Source: Psychromonas algicola (GTDB lineage Bacteria > Pseudomonadota > Gammaproteobacteria > Enterobacterales > Psychromonadaceae). From it: a stretch of 64,000 nucleotides of DNA. The stretch spans positions 1 to 64,000 of the forward strand of contig NZ_SNUB01000002.1 of NCBI RefSeq assembly GCF_004378355.1. Direction: 5' to 3'. Under the pieces are notes generated by a model that made no database searches, was not told the DNA's origin, and saw only the letters and a list, made by a program, of their open reading frames with translations. Below, piece after piece: positions 53,641 through 63,094 of this stretch. Position 1 is the stretch's first letter, and each line of letters starts with the position of its first letter. Both the position numbers and the translations under genes were made by a program.

Positions 53641-54930
53641 ATGCTGACTTTAGCTATTTTTGGCACTCTTATTTTTCTACTATTGATTAACGTTCCTGTG
53701 GTTGTTGCCATTGGTTTAACCTCTGTTGTCTTTTTTGTTGGGCTTGGTGATGCTCGTTTATTAGCAATGCTTCCTCATCGTATGTATTACGGTACAACAG
53801 GGTTTACTCTTTTAGCTATTCCGTTCTTTATTCTGGCCGGTAATTTAATGAATACAGGTGGGATAACCGACCGGATTTTCCGTTTTGCACAATCCATGGT
53901 GGGTCATATTTCCGGTGGTATTGGTCAAGTTAACATTGTTGCTAGTGTGATTTTTTCGGGCATGTCTGGTTCTGCGGTTGCAGATGCTGCTGGTTTGGGA
54001 CAAATAGAGCATAAGGCAATGGTTGACCAAGGTTATGATCCTGCTGATTCTGCAACGCTTGTCGCAGCTTCTTCGGTGATTGGGCCTGTTATTCCTCCAA
54101 GTATTCCCTTTGTTCTTTATGGTTCGATCACAAGTGTGTCAGTCGCACGTCTATTTTTAGCGGGTTTTATTCCTGGTGTCATGATGGCGCTTGGTATGAT
54201 GATCGCCTTGGGGATTATAGCAAAACGGAAAAACTATCCTCGTGCAGAGCATAGAGCACCATTTAAAGAACGTTTTGCTGCATTTAATGGGGCATTCTGG
54301 CCTCTTATGGCACCAGTTATTATTGTTGGTGGGATTATGAGTGGTTTTTTCACTCCGACTGAAGCATCCGTTGTAGTGTGTGTGTATGCTGCAATGCTTG
54401 GCTTTTTCTACAAAGATTTAAAGTTAAAAGAACTTCCAAGCATTATTTATAAATCAATTACTCAATCAGTGAGTTTATTATTTATTATATCTGCGGCAAA
54501 TTTTTTCGGATGGTTAATTATTCATCAAAAGCTTCCTGATAGTATTATAGAAACCTTGGTTGGTTACGGTGCAACTCAGTCTATTGTTATGTGGATTGTT
54601 ATCGGTATTGTATTAACTATGGGCTTATTCTTGGAAGGAAATGCCATTTTCCTTATTACACTTCCCTTATTTATGCCGATAGCAACGATGTTTGATATCG
54701 ACCTTATCAATTTCGGTGTGGTAATGGTATTGCTGATCATGATTGGTAATTTGACGCCACCAGTAGGGATGTGTTTATTTGCTGTAGATAGTTTTGCAAA
54801 AGTAGGTATGCCCGCATTAGCTAAACGAGTCTGGCCATATTTATTAATGATATTCTTGATCACTGTATTAATTGCATTCGTACCAAGTATTTCATTATTT
54901 TTACCTAATCTTCTTATGGGAGAGATGTAA
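53641..54930 (+). CDS. dctM: TRAP transporter large permease
   Basis: The ATG at 53641 gives 429 residues; a GTG at 53593 would add 16. About 12 membrane helices are present, with FSGMSGSAVADAAGLGQIEHKAM (in pieces: SGMSGSAVADAAGLG), VIGPVIPPSIPFVLYG and NLTPPVGMC, the DctM signature motifs. Its stop overlaps the small permease start by one base. It precedes DctQ, the reverse of the common P-Q-M order. Confidence 0.93.
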   Translation: MLTLAIFGTLIFLLLINVPVVVAIGLTSVVFFVGLGDARLLAMLPHRMYYGTTGFTLLAIPFFILAGNLMNTGGITDRIFRFAQSMVGHISGGIGQVNIVASVIFSGMSGSAVADAAGLGQIEHKAMVDQGYDPADSATLVAASSVIGPVIPPSIPFVLYGSITSVSVARLFLAGFIPGVMMALGMMIALGIIAKRKNYPRAEHRAPFKERFAAFNGAFWPLMAPVIIVGGIMSGFFTPTEASVVVCVYAAMLGFFYKDLKLKELPSIIYKSITQSVSLLFIISAANFFGWLIIHQKLPDSIIETLVGYGATQSIVMWIVIGIVLTMGLFLEGNAIFLITLPLFMPIATMFDIDLINFGVVMVLLIMIGNLTPPVGMCLFAVDSFAKVGMPALAKRVWPYLLMIFLITVLIAFVPSISLFLPNLLMGEM

Positions 54931-55502
54931 TGATTACCCTATTAAAAACAATTGATATTTGGGTGCAAAGAATTCTACGTTATATTGCAATGATCATGTT
55001 CTCAGTACTTGGTGTTTTATTGATCGCAAATATAGGGTTACGCCTTATCAATGATTTTGTTGAATTTTTAAATACACATAATTTGGAAGCGGTAGGGAGT
55101 TTAATTCATAGTGTTGTAACTATTAATTCTTTCTATTGGTTTGATGAAATTATAGAGCTTAGTTTTGCGGCTTTAGTTTTTTATGGAGCCGCTGGATTAT
55201 GGTGTTCAAAACTTCACTTTTCAGTAGGAGATTGGATAAGTCCCCGTATTAAAAACATACGTTTAAAGCATCTTTATACATTGATTATTTTGCTGATTTC
55301 AGCAATATTCATGGCTATCTTGTTTTGGTATTCACTAAAATTAACGTTAAGAACTCATCAAGTAACTACTGCATTTCAAATGAAACAATGGATTCTTTAT
55401 TCCTGCGTTCCAATTTCTTCATTGATTATGATGATTTACTCAATTGCAGATGTCATTATAGAAGCAAAGCGTTTCGTTCTAGCTACTGAGGATGATTCAT
55501 AA
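54930..55502 (+). CDS. dctQ: TRAP transporter small permease
   Basis: The 190 residues form four membrane helices, with WFDEIIELSFAALVFYGAAG (DctQ-type, E-lined loop) and IKNIRLKHLYTLIILLISAI. Size and the WxxE pattern fit DctQ. It is last in the operon after DctM and is followed by a terminator. The periplasmic loop between helices 1 and 2 is longer than usual. Confidence 0.85.
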   Translation: MITLLKTIDIWVQRILRYIAMIMFSVLGVLLIANIGLRLINDFVEFLNTHNLEAVGSLIHSVVTINSFYWFDEIIELSFAALVFYGAAGLWCSKLHFSVGDWISPRIKNIRLKHLYTLIILLISAIFMAILFWYSLKLTLRTHQVTTAFQMKQWILYSCVPISSLIMMIYSIADVIIEAKRFVLATEDDS

Positions 55503-55547
55503 TTAGTTATAGAGAGAATTATTCAGAACAAATGAAAACACTTAAAA

Positions 55548-55580
55548 AAAACAGTAAATAAAATAATTATTTACTGTTTT
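55548..55580 (+). terminator. TRAP operon terminator
   Basis: AAAACAGTAAATA and TATTTACTGTTTT form a perfect 13-bp stem with a 7-base loop, followed by AAATTTAAAT. It lies 46 bases after dctQ. Confidence 0.75.
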
Positions 55581-55711
55581 AAATTTAAATCAAAGGAAAA
55601 TATGGTTTATTGATTAAAAAATTCACGCGTTGAGGTATGTAAGGTGAGTTATACATAACGGTTTATTTTGTAAATTAATATTACTTCTTCTGTGAATCTA
55701 GGAGTAGATAG

Positions 55712-58522
55712 TTAATCTTTTAGGACTGAGAGTTTAAATCCTGTTAACCATTCCAGTATTTTCTGATTATTTTTTTCAATCCATTTTTTAGCTTCATCTT
55801 GAGCAGAGTTGCCTTCCTCAATGCTTGCTAACATTGTAATTAAATCTTCATTGCTGATAGAGAAATTATCCAACAATGTTTTTAGTTCATGGTGCTCATT
55901 TAATAAACTACTACGATACGCCATTGTAATTTTGGTTTGTGGCCATGATGTACCTGTTTTTGGTAATTTATTTTTATAGTTGATTATTTGCTTCCACTGC
56001 TTTTCGTTATGTTCTAATGCATTAACAAAATGGACATTATCATTATTAAAAATACCATCTGGTTGGTAACAAAAGAATAAACTAGGTAACTTATTTTGTT
56101 TATTACGTTCAAACAACATTTTAAATGTTTCTGAGTCAAAAATATGGTAATTGTAGTAAGTATCTAATCCATAACTAGATAAACGCCGTTGTTCAATTTT
56201 TGTCGATTCCCAGCTATTGGCGCCAACCCAAATATCACCTTTCCCATTACCAGAAAGGTCGTACTTATTTGCCGTTTTTGATGTAGCAAGGTCTGACATT
56301 GAAAGTGTTTTTTTATCATATTCGGTATAACAAAGTCCTTGAGATCCTAATACTGATTTTTTACTTAAAGTTACCGCATTGAATGCCGTAACGTAGCGAC
56401 GGATTAAAGAACGGCTATTCTCAACCCAAAGATCAGGATGAATATCAACAAGGCCTTTGTCTCGGCCCATTTCTTCGAAAACTTGATCATTAGAAAGTGA
56501 AATTGTTGAAGCATTTAGCCCTGTATGTTGATCAATTATTCCTGCTAAAATGTAACCTTTAATTTGAGCACTTGGCCAATCTAAAAGTGCAATATTAATA
56601 GACGCTTTTTTTGTTGTATAAGTCGATTTTAGCGGGGAAGTTTCTATTGAACGGTCGTTGTTTAAAGATGCATAAAGAAAAGCATATCCAAATCCTACAA
56701 TAAGAAAAACAAAAACACCAAAAATCCAATAAGATCGAGAACGAGTTTCACGTGTTGTAGATCTTTCTGAAAGGACCGTTTTTATCTCATTTTCGACGTT
56801 GATTATTTCGTTACATGAGTTAATATTTTCAACTCGCTTACTAACATAATCAAGTAAATTGGAGCACAGTAGAGCGTGATCTTTTTTAATGTTAGAGTAC
56901 TTATCTCTTTCAAAAATAATCAATAGAAGATAGATGATAGAGGTGCTGACAATTAATGCAAAGAGGCTTGAAGATAGTGTTTCTGGTCGAAAGATTAAAG
57001 AGAAAAATATATTCGCGCTACCAAGTAAAATCAGAATGACAAACTCTTCTGGTGGCAATCTATCGCTTTCCATTGTTTGTAGTTTATCGCCGATACGAAA
57101 CAAACTGAGTAGGTGTTCTCGAGTCTCTTGTTTATCTTTTACAAAAGGTAAAATGGAATGTTTCAACTTTTCGACTTTACTTTGAGTTGCAGATAACTGT
57201 TCAAAATCTTTAAAAGCACGTATGAAATTATGTAAGTTATAAAAAATATAATGTTTAATTTTTCTTACATAATGTAAGGAATCTTCACGTTTGTCGGCTT
57301 CGGATAGATGTTCTAAAATGCCGATTGCTTGTTCATTAAATTCCCCTAATAAACTCTCTTTTTCGCTGTTTAAAGCTGTTATTCGCTCTAATGCAAAAGT
57401 TGCAAGTAATACAAAGAATATCGTTGAAACTGCCAATAAATCATAATAATGCGTACCTTCAGAAACGGGCACAAAAAGGATCCAAGTTCCAATACTACAG
57501 ACAGCAACAAATAAGATAAGGAGAGACGAACGAAGAGGGTACTTAAGTACTAAGAAAATATTAGAGGTAACAATTAAAACGGAAGCGACAGCCTCATACT
57601 GGTTGAGTAATCTGCCCTGCATCAAAGCAAGTATCATAACCGCACCTACTGGCATCAAATACCATAAAGCGCTAATAGCTGCATTATTTGAATTAAAAAC
57701 AGATAGGTCATAAAACAGGCTTCCTAGTGCTAATATTGCGACGCCAACAAATGCCATTAATAGAATATTAGGTAATTCAGGAGATGGAATCGTTTCTTCC
57801 GATAGGAAAAAAATGATTACTAAAAGAATTGCTGAAACAGTTCTCGCTCCTCCTTCAGTTAACACTCCCTGTTTAAAGTTACTCAGGTTTAAATTTTGGC
57901 TTTTTGAAATTTCATTCCATACGTCAATAGATTTCATACGGAAAAAACAAGTTAATGCCATTGTTGCACCACCAAGAGCTGCTATTCCGACCGTTTTTAG
58001 CATAGGACTATCAAATAAAATCCAATCGGCTATATCAAGGTTTGGTGCGGTTAATACGATAAATCCTGAAAAAGCAGCTCCTGTGAAGATGTAATCACTG
58101 ATCGATATTTTATTGCTACCTCGTCTTAGTGCGGTATCAATCAAGAAAAAAAGTATTGGCCAAGTTTCATATATCAGTATGGTGATGACATCAAACTCTT
58201 CAGAAGAGTTAAGCGCAGAATATAATAATAGATGGGTTGAGCAACTTAATGAGCCTGCTAGTAAAGTCGGTAGTGCGACTTTTTTTAAATTGTGACTTGA
58301 AAGTAAGCTTTTGAAATGAAGCTTTTCGTTACCTACAAACAGAAACGCTACAAAAGCCAGCGTACAAAGAGCTGCGAAAGAGTGCGTCATTGCGGCTACA
58401 TATAAAATACTAACTTGATCAATGATGTGATTAACAATAGGGGGGTACAGCATCCAAAGTGCAACTGCTGTAATCATGAGGGAAACTGGACTTTTAAGTA
58501 AACTACTACAATTTAAACGCAC
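55712..58522 (-). CDS. 936-residue chimera: DMT-type permease plus glycine-betaine-type binding domain
   Basis: Residues 1-335 form ten helices in EamA/DMT layout. Two more helices (about 335-385) lead to a cytoplasmic helical region (about 386-490, with a Lys/Glu-rich coiled stretch), two helices (about 500-545), a further cytoplasmic part, and one helix near 605-628. From about 645 to 930 the protein has an OpuAC/ProX-type fold: ALLDWPSAQIKGYILAG, VDIHPDLWVENS, GSQGLCYTEYD, DIWVGANSWES and FCYQPDGIF, the last in a family position usually read as ...W.P. This domain would face the periplasm. No such fusion is known to me; function is unknown. Confidence 0.75.
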   Translation of the reverse strand: MRLNCSSLLKSPVSLMITAVALWMLYPPIVNHIIDQVSILYVAAMTHSFAALCTLAFVAFLFVGNEKLHFKSLLSSHNLKKVALPTLLAGSLSCSTHLLLYSALNSSEEFDVITILIYETWPILFFLIDTALRRGSNKISISDYIFTGAAFSGFIVLTAPNLDIADWILFDSPMLKTVGIAALGGATMALTCFFRMKSIDVWNEISKSQNLNLSNFKQGVLTEGGARTVSAILLVIIFFLSEETIPSPELPNILLMAFVGVAILALGSLFYDLSVFNSNNAAISALWYLMPVGAVMILALMQGRLLNQYEAVASVLIVTSNIFLVLKYPLRSSLLILFVAVCSIGTWILFVPVSEGTHYYDLLAVSTIFFVLLATFALERITALNSEKESLLGEFNEQAIGILEHLSEADKREDSLHYVRKIKHYIFYNLHNFIRAFKDFEQLSATQSKVEKLKHSILPFVKDKQETREHLLSLFRIGDKLQTMESDRLPPEEFVILILLGSANIFFSLIFRPETLSSSLFALIVSTSIIYLLLIIFERDKYSNIKKDHALLCSNLLDYVSKRVENINSCNEIINVENEIKTVLSERSTTRETRSRSYWIFGVFVFLIVGFGYAFLYASLNNDRSIETSPLKSTYTTKKASINIALLDWPSAQIKGYILAGIIDQHTGLNASTISLSNDQVFEEMGRDKGLVDIHPDLWVENSRSLIRRYVTAFNAVTLSKKSVLGSQGLCYTEYDKKTLSMSDLATSKTANKYDLSGNGKGDIWVGANSWESTKIEQRRLSSYGLDTYYNYHIFDSETFKMLFERNKQNKLPSLFFCYQPDGIFNNDNVHFVNALEHNEKQWKQIINYKNKLPKTGTSWPQTKITMAYRSSLLNEHHELKTLLDNFSISNEDLITMLASIEEGNSAQDEAKKWIEKNNQKILEWLTGFKLSVLKD

Positions 58523-58863
58523 GAGGTTATTTCCTTGTAATCATTCATATATTATTAACTCTAAATATTTTAAAGTAATAAACTACATATATTGAAACAA
58601 ATACTGTGCTTGATTAAAGCTGTAAAATATATTGTCATTATTCGTTTTTTAAAGTCTCATACATTATGAGATTATATTTTTTTTAAATGCTATTTTGATA
58701 GTAGCAAATAAAATTTTTAATAAGTATTGCTGAATAACTTGGGAGTATCTAAGGTCTAATAAGCAATTAGATCAGAATACACGAAAATAATTAATAAAAA
58801 TCATTATAAAAATTTTAACATTTATTCATGCAAGATAAAAATTTATTGAATTTTGTTCGTTAC
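58523..58863. other. 341-base AT-rich spacer between MATE and chimeric-protein genes
   Basis: Upstream region of the 936-residue gene and downstream region of MATE. Low-complexity A/T runs; no gene and no strong terminator were seen. Confidence 0.5.
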
Positions 58864-60237
58864 TTAATCATGTATTAAATGTTGTGCTTTTGTAAGATCA
58901 AATTCTTTAAGTGATTTTCTTGCTAATCTTCTAAACGGCAAAGCTTTCACTATTTCTTCGAAAGGTTGTACTGCAAAAGCCCAAAAGATAGATTCATCTA
59001 ATCCAAAAATAATAAAAGCACAAAGCGGGATAGAAATGATCCATTGCCCTGTAAAGTTGATTTTAAAAACGGCGGTTGTTTTACCAAGTGCACGTAAGAT
59101 ATGTCCGTGAACGGTATTGTAGCCACGTACGATAGGCAACACTATGTAGATTGGAGCAATAACCGCTAATGCATGATAAGTGGTTTCACTCAACGCAGGG
59201 TAAATATCTGCAATGACAAAGCCAATCAACGCAAAGAAAAGCGCACATAAAATCGATATAACAACAGTAATATCAACACTTGTATCTACATTCTTCACTA
59301 AACCTTCCATTTTTTTAGAACCAATGGCTTGGCTAATAGTGATTGCCGATGCATGTGACCATGCTGCAAAAAGCTGAGAACTTGCTATTACCCAAGGCAT
59401 GATCAAGGTAATTGCTACATAAGCATTAATCTCAAGTTGAGAGTAAAGCAATTGATAAATCGTCGCGCCAATCGATAAAATAAGCATATTTGCCGCAATG
59501 GGAAATATTTCTATCGCGTGCCCTTTGATATTACGTTTCATGGTACTGAAATTATTGGGTACGGTTAACTCAAGGTTAGGCGTATTACGTACCGATGAAT
59601 AAAGATAAATAAGGCGAATGGTTATGGCAATAATGCTGCCCAGTGCCGCGCCTTGAACACCCATTGCAGTAAATCCAATTGTGTCGCTAAATTGATGGCC
59701 ATGTATAAATAAGTAGGACAGGAGTGCGTTGACGGGTAACTCAATAAGATAACCTTTAAAAGGTATTTTAGTTTTACTTAAACTATTAAATAGAGCAATC
59801 ATGACCTGCGTAACCGCGGTATAAAGGACGATATATTTAGATATATTTAAATAATCTTCAATTTCTTTATAAAGCTCGGTATTTTGAGTTAGTAATTGAA
59901 TTAAATGCGTATCAAACAAGGTTAATAACAACCAAAATAAAGAAGCAACAGAACTGTTAATTAATAACCCCGACCAAAAAGCTTTTGATAATGACTCTGC
60001 GTTGCCAGAGCCAACAGCTCGACTCAGTACTAATTGTGTTCCATTTGCTAAGGCCATTTGCAGACCTAGAATGAAAGCGACGATTGTCGTTGCAATGCCC
60101 ATCGCTGCTAATGAAATTTCCCCTAAAGGTGATACTAATAAAGTATCAATCATCAGCATGGATTGCATTAATAGTGCATTAAGTGCCAGCGGCCAAGCTA
60201 ACGCGATATTTTTTCGAATGTAAGATTGGTTGTGCAT
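58864..60237 (-). CDS. MATE-family efflux transporter
   Basis: The 457 residues form twelve membrane helices in two halves. MIDTLLVSPLGEISLAAMGI (first repeat) and MPWVIASSQLFAAWSHASAI (second) are typical of MATE drug/cation antiporters. The protein is of the DinF-like/NorM type in size. Substrate unknown. It is upstream of the 936-residue chimera on the same strand, with 341 bases between. Confidence 0.88.
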   Translation of the reverse strand: MHNQSYIRKNIALAWPLALNALLMQSMLMIDTLLVSPLGEISLAAMGIATTIVAFILGLQMALANGTQLVLSRAVGSGNAESLSKAFWSGLLINSSVASLFWLLLTLFDTHLIQLLTQNTELYKEIEDYLNISKYIVLYTAVTQVMIALFNSLSKTKIPFKGYLIELPVNALLSYLFIHGHQFSDTIGFTAMGVQGAALGSIIAITIRLIYLYSSVRNTPNLELTVPNNFSTMKRNIKGHAIEIFPIAANMLILSIGATIYQLLYSQLEINAYVAITLIMPWVIASSQLFAAWSHASAITISQAIGSKKMEGLVKNVDTSVDITVVISILCALFFALIGFVIADIYPALSETTYHALAVIAPIYIVLPIVRGYNTVHGHILRALGKTTAVFKINFTGQWIISIPLCAFIIFGLDESIFWAFAVQPFEEIVKALPFRRLARKSLKEFDLTKAQHLIHD

Positions 60238-60484
60238 AATTAGGTCTTAATTGAATAGAAGTCAAAAATATTAAGCGCGCAGTATAATATTTTTAAAGCA
60301 GAAAAGTATTAATTACTTATCTGGCTTAGTTAATTTACAACTTGGGCTCTTTAAGTTTATCGTTTTGAGTGCTGACTTACCTTTCTTGAGCGTTCGTTCA
60401 TAATGAGGTATATTAAGCATCTTTAGCCAAGGTTATATTGTAAAATGTATCCTTATTATATTTTATGAATGAAGAGAGGTTGCC

Positions 60485-61135
60485 ATGAGCAATAAAATTC
60501 AATTAGATGTTGTTTCAGATGTGGTTTGCCCTTGGTGTATTGTTGGTTATCAAAATTTAAAAAAAGCTATCGATGAACTCGATGTTGCTGACCGCATTGA
60601 TTTACAATGGCAGCCCTTTGAGTTGAATCCTAATATGCCGCCTGAAGGGCAAGACCTTCGCGAACACGTTGCTGAAAAATACGGTTCTTCTTTAGAAGAA
60701 AGTAACCAAGCTCGCGTTAATATCACTGCTCGCGGTAAAGAAGCTGGATTTACCTTTAATTTCTTTGAAGAAATGAAAATAGTGAATACACGAGATGCAC
60801 ATATTTTACTCGAGTATGCTCATGAAATGGGTAAACAAACTGAATTGAAACTACGTTTATTCACTGCGGCGTTTACTGATCAAAAAGATGTTTCTAATCG
60901 TACTACTTTGTTAGAAGAAGTGGCCGCATTAGGTTTAGATATCAACGAAGCTACAATGCGTCTAGATAGTGATAAGCATCGCCAAGAAGTGATCGCTCAA
61001 GAGCAAGAATGGCAACGTTTAGGTATTTCAGCAGTACCAACGGTTGTATTTAACCGCACTAGCGCAATGTCTGGTGCCCAACCTGTTTCTGCTTACAAAG
61101 AAGCATTAACTGAATTTTTGTCATTGAATAAATAA
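60485..61135 (+). CDS. DsbA-family oxidoreductase, FrnE-like
   Basis: The 216-residue protein has a thioredoxin-fold start with CPWC at Cys15-Cys18 (SDVVCPWCIVG), QWQPFELNPNMPPEG, and later GISAVPTVVFN with the cis-Pro. This is the FrnE/2-hydroxychromene-2-carboxylate isomerase-like group, cytoplasmic because there is no signal peptide. Its role is unknown. AGAGAGG precedes the ATG at 60485. Confidence 0.9.
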   Translation: MSNKIQLDVVSDVVCPWCIVGYQNLKKAIDELDVADRIDLQWQPFELNPNMPPEGQDLREHVAEKYGSSLEESNQARVNITARGKEAGFTFNFFEEMKIVNTRDAHILLEYAHEMGKQTELKLRLFTAAFTDQKDVSNRTTLLEEVAALGLDINEATMRLDSDKHRQEVIAQEQEWQRLGISAVPTVVFNRTSAMSGAQPVSAYKEALTEFLSLNK

Positions 61136-61219
61136 GTTGAAAATAGCTGCTCTAAAACAAAGTTGGGGCTAAATGACTTGGTATAATTGCTCACTTATAT
61201 AATTAGTGAGATTCTTATA

Positions 61220-61495
61220 GTGAGCGGTTTAACCATAGAGCAGCAATTAGCTGAGATGAAATCAGTAGAAGAGTTGATGTTATTTTTTGACATTAGCTGT
61301 GAAAGTGATTTTATTAAGCAACATGGTTCGGCATTAATAAAACGATTTTCGGGTAATATTCTTATTAAGAAACCCATTGATTGGTTTGATTATCGTCGTT
61401 GCCTAAAGAATGCTTATTGCCGAATTCAGCGATCTCTTTTACCTGCAGGCCAGCGTAGTGCTTGTCGTGGTTGTACTTCCTGTGAGCGACGTTAA
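61220..61495 (+). CDS. NifW-like small protein
   Basis: The GTG at 61220 gives 91 residues. EMKSVEELMLFFDISCESDF followed by a short helical segment and a C-terminal Arg/Cys-rich tail (ACRGCTSCERR) resembles NifW, the nitrogenase-protective protein, whose relatives also occur without nif genes. No nitrogenase gene is in the window. The SAxxFFxFFGVxxD-type N-terminus supports the call; the Cys tail is not usual for NifW, so confidence is moderate. Confidence 0.5.
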   Translation: MSGLTIEQQLAEMKSVEELMLFFDISCESDFIKQHGSALIKRFSGNILIKKPIDWFDYRRCLKNAYCRIQRSLLPAGQRSACRGCTSCERR

Positions 61496-61505
61496 TTTCT
61501 CCTGA

Positions 61506-61979
61506 TTAAATAATTTGTAGAATGTCATAGTCTTGGCGTTTATTGGCAACTGTAAGGCTAACTTGATCATCCTCTTGTTGATTTAATAAAGCGGCACCCA
61601 TTGGAGATTGTGGCGTGACGACTAACACAGTATGCTGATTCCATTGTAATTTTATACCTCCAGCCACCGGACAAATTAACAAATATTTCGCTTGTTCATT
61701 TTCATCAACTAACACTACTAAAGCACCTAATTCCCCTTTATTTGATTTCCCTAAAGGTAAGTTGATACAAGCATCTAGATCGGCTTGGCATTGCGTTACT
61801 CTCTGTGATTGACCTTGTGCCAAATAAGCGGCTTCCAATGCTAAAGTATCATATTTATTCTCGGCAATATTTTCTTCGCTTGTCGCTGTTTCATGGGCGC
61901 GCTGAGCTGCCGCTTTTGCGCTCTCTAATAGTTTTTGTAAATGCACCATTAACTGTTGATGTAATTGTATTTTATTCAT
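61506..61979 (-). CDS. GreA/GreB-family-like transcription factor
   Basis: The 157 residues have a long N-terminal helical hairpin (LHQQLMVHLQKLLESAKAAA, with ENKYDTLALEAAYLAQGQSQ) and a C-terminal beta domain with LLICPVAGGIKL and TPQSPMGAALLNQQEDDQVS, matching the SPLGxALLG...D region of Gre factors. Conserved acidic tip residues of GreA are not clear, so it may be a Gre-like regulator such as Rnk or a Gre paralogue. It is convergent with the NifW-like gene. Confidence 0.7.
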   Translation of the reverse strand: MNKIQLHQQLMVHLQKLLESAKAAAQRAHETATSEENIAENKYDTLALEAAYLAQGQSQRVTQCQADLDACINLPLGKSNKGELGALVVLVDENEQAKYLLICPVAGGIKLQWNQHTVLVVTPQSPMGAALLNQQEDDQVSLTVANKRQDYDILQII

Positions 61980-62456
61980 TATCTGCGACCACTGAGCGAT
62001 CCCTTTTTGAGTATTAAGATAAAAAGGTCGATCATAACTTGCTGTTTGTAACTATGCTATTAATAAAGCAATTCCTAAAATGAACAGTCTGCAAAAGGGA
62101 GGTTGGTTATCTCATGTAGTTGCATTAATTTTTTGTTAAATCTGATTGCTTTATAACCAATAAGACAATTATAAAATTAAAGCTAAATGCAGTTTTTGCT
62201 TAATTTGTTCTTTTTTTATGCAAGTAAATCTTAATATTTATAAAAATTATTATTATTTAAAATCCTCTTGTGCGAGATCGACCATTGCTAATGTACTAGA
62301 TCCTCTCTTTAAGCATGTAATTTTAGATGTTAATAAAATTTAATTTAAAGTTAACTTGTTGAAAATTAAGATTAATGTTTTTTTTGTTGTTCCTTTTTCT
62401 TAGTTTGTTCGTGTTGAGTCGCAATTAATGCTTGATAAGCATCGTATTATTTATCC
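61980..62456. promoter_or_regulatory. 477-base upstream region of csrB with a possible GacA/UvrY-type site
   Basis: No gene is present. TGTGCGAGATCGACCA at 62269-62284 resembles the TGT...GAGATC...ACA-type box of UvrY/GacA/VarA upstream of csrB genes, at about -188, but the match is partial. TATTAT at 62445-62450 is the likely -10 of csrB. The -35 is poor, as expected for an activated promoter. Confidence 0.4.
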
Positions 62457-62872
62457 CGCAAACAACAACGGAGCTAATTTACAGGATGTAAACTAGCAAC
62501 GAAGATAACAACAGGATGTTGTTATAAGGACGCTTCAAGGATTGAAGTTAGATAAACAGGAAGTTTATCGTCAGGAAAAAAGTTAAAACGTTGCTACAGG
62601 ATGTAGCATAGGACACCTTCCAAGGAATGGGAGCCGTTAATAAACAGGATGTTTATTGAATATGGATGTGTCATGGAAGAAACCCAATGGATGTTGGGAA
62701 TGATAAGCAGGATGTTTATCATAAAAGGATGTAAACAGGGAAGAAGCCCAAAGGATTTGGGAAGTGGATGCCTAGTATGGCGGTAGTCAAAGGATGCATT
62801 GCATGGAGCAATTTTCTATCATGGATTGATAGTGTATGACTAATTTAGGGCAGCTTAGGTTGCCCTTTCCTG
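62457..62872 (+). ncRNA. csrB: CsrB-type regulatory RNA
   Basis: The region has about 25 GGA triplets in 400 bases, many in short hairpin loops of the form CAGGATG (for example TTTACAGGATGTAAA, GCTACAGGATGTAGC, GATAAGCAGGATGTTTATC). This is the CsrA-sequestering design of CsrB/RsmZ RNAs. A TATTAT lies upstream; a stem AGGGCA/TGCCCT at 62847-62866 with TTTCCTGTTT closes the gene. It binds many copies of CsrA and thereby activates CsrA-repressed targets. No protein gene lies in the segment. Confidence 0.92.
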
Positions 62873-63094
62873 TTTCTGGCGTTTGGCTTTTTCATCAACC
62901 TCATCTTATTAACTCAATGTTAGATATCAAACACCTTCACCTCATTTAACTTCAATTTATTTAAAACTACTTACTCTGCAATATATTCATTTATCATCTA
63001 TTAAATACGTTATTAAAATACCTACAAACTAATAAGAGTGTTGATTATTAATAGATCAAAACGTACTCTAACTTCTTTTTTATGAGTATTGTAT

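Noticed and set aside
61220-61495. Evidence for nitrogen fixation from a NifW-like protein
   Set aside because: No nif structural or regulatory gene is present; a single NifW-like protein does not show nitrogen fixation.
62461-62840. Short frames in the GGA-rich region
   Set aside because: No frame is long or has a good start; the regular CAGGATG hairpins identify the segment as CsrB RNA.
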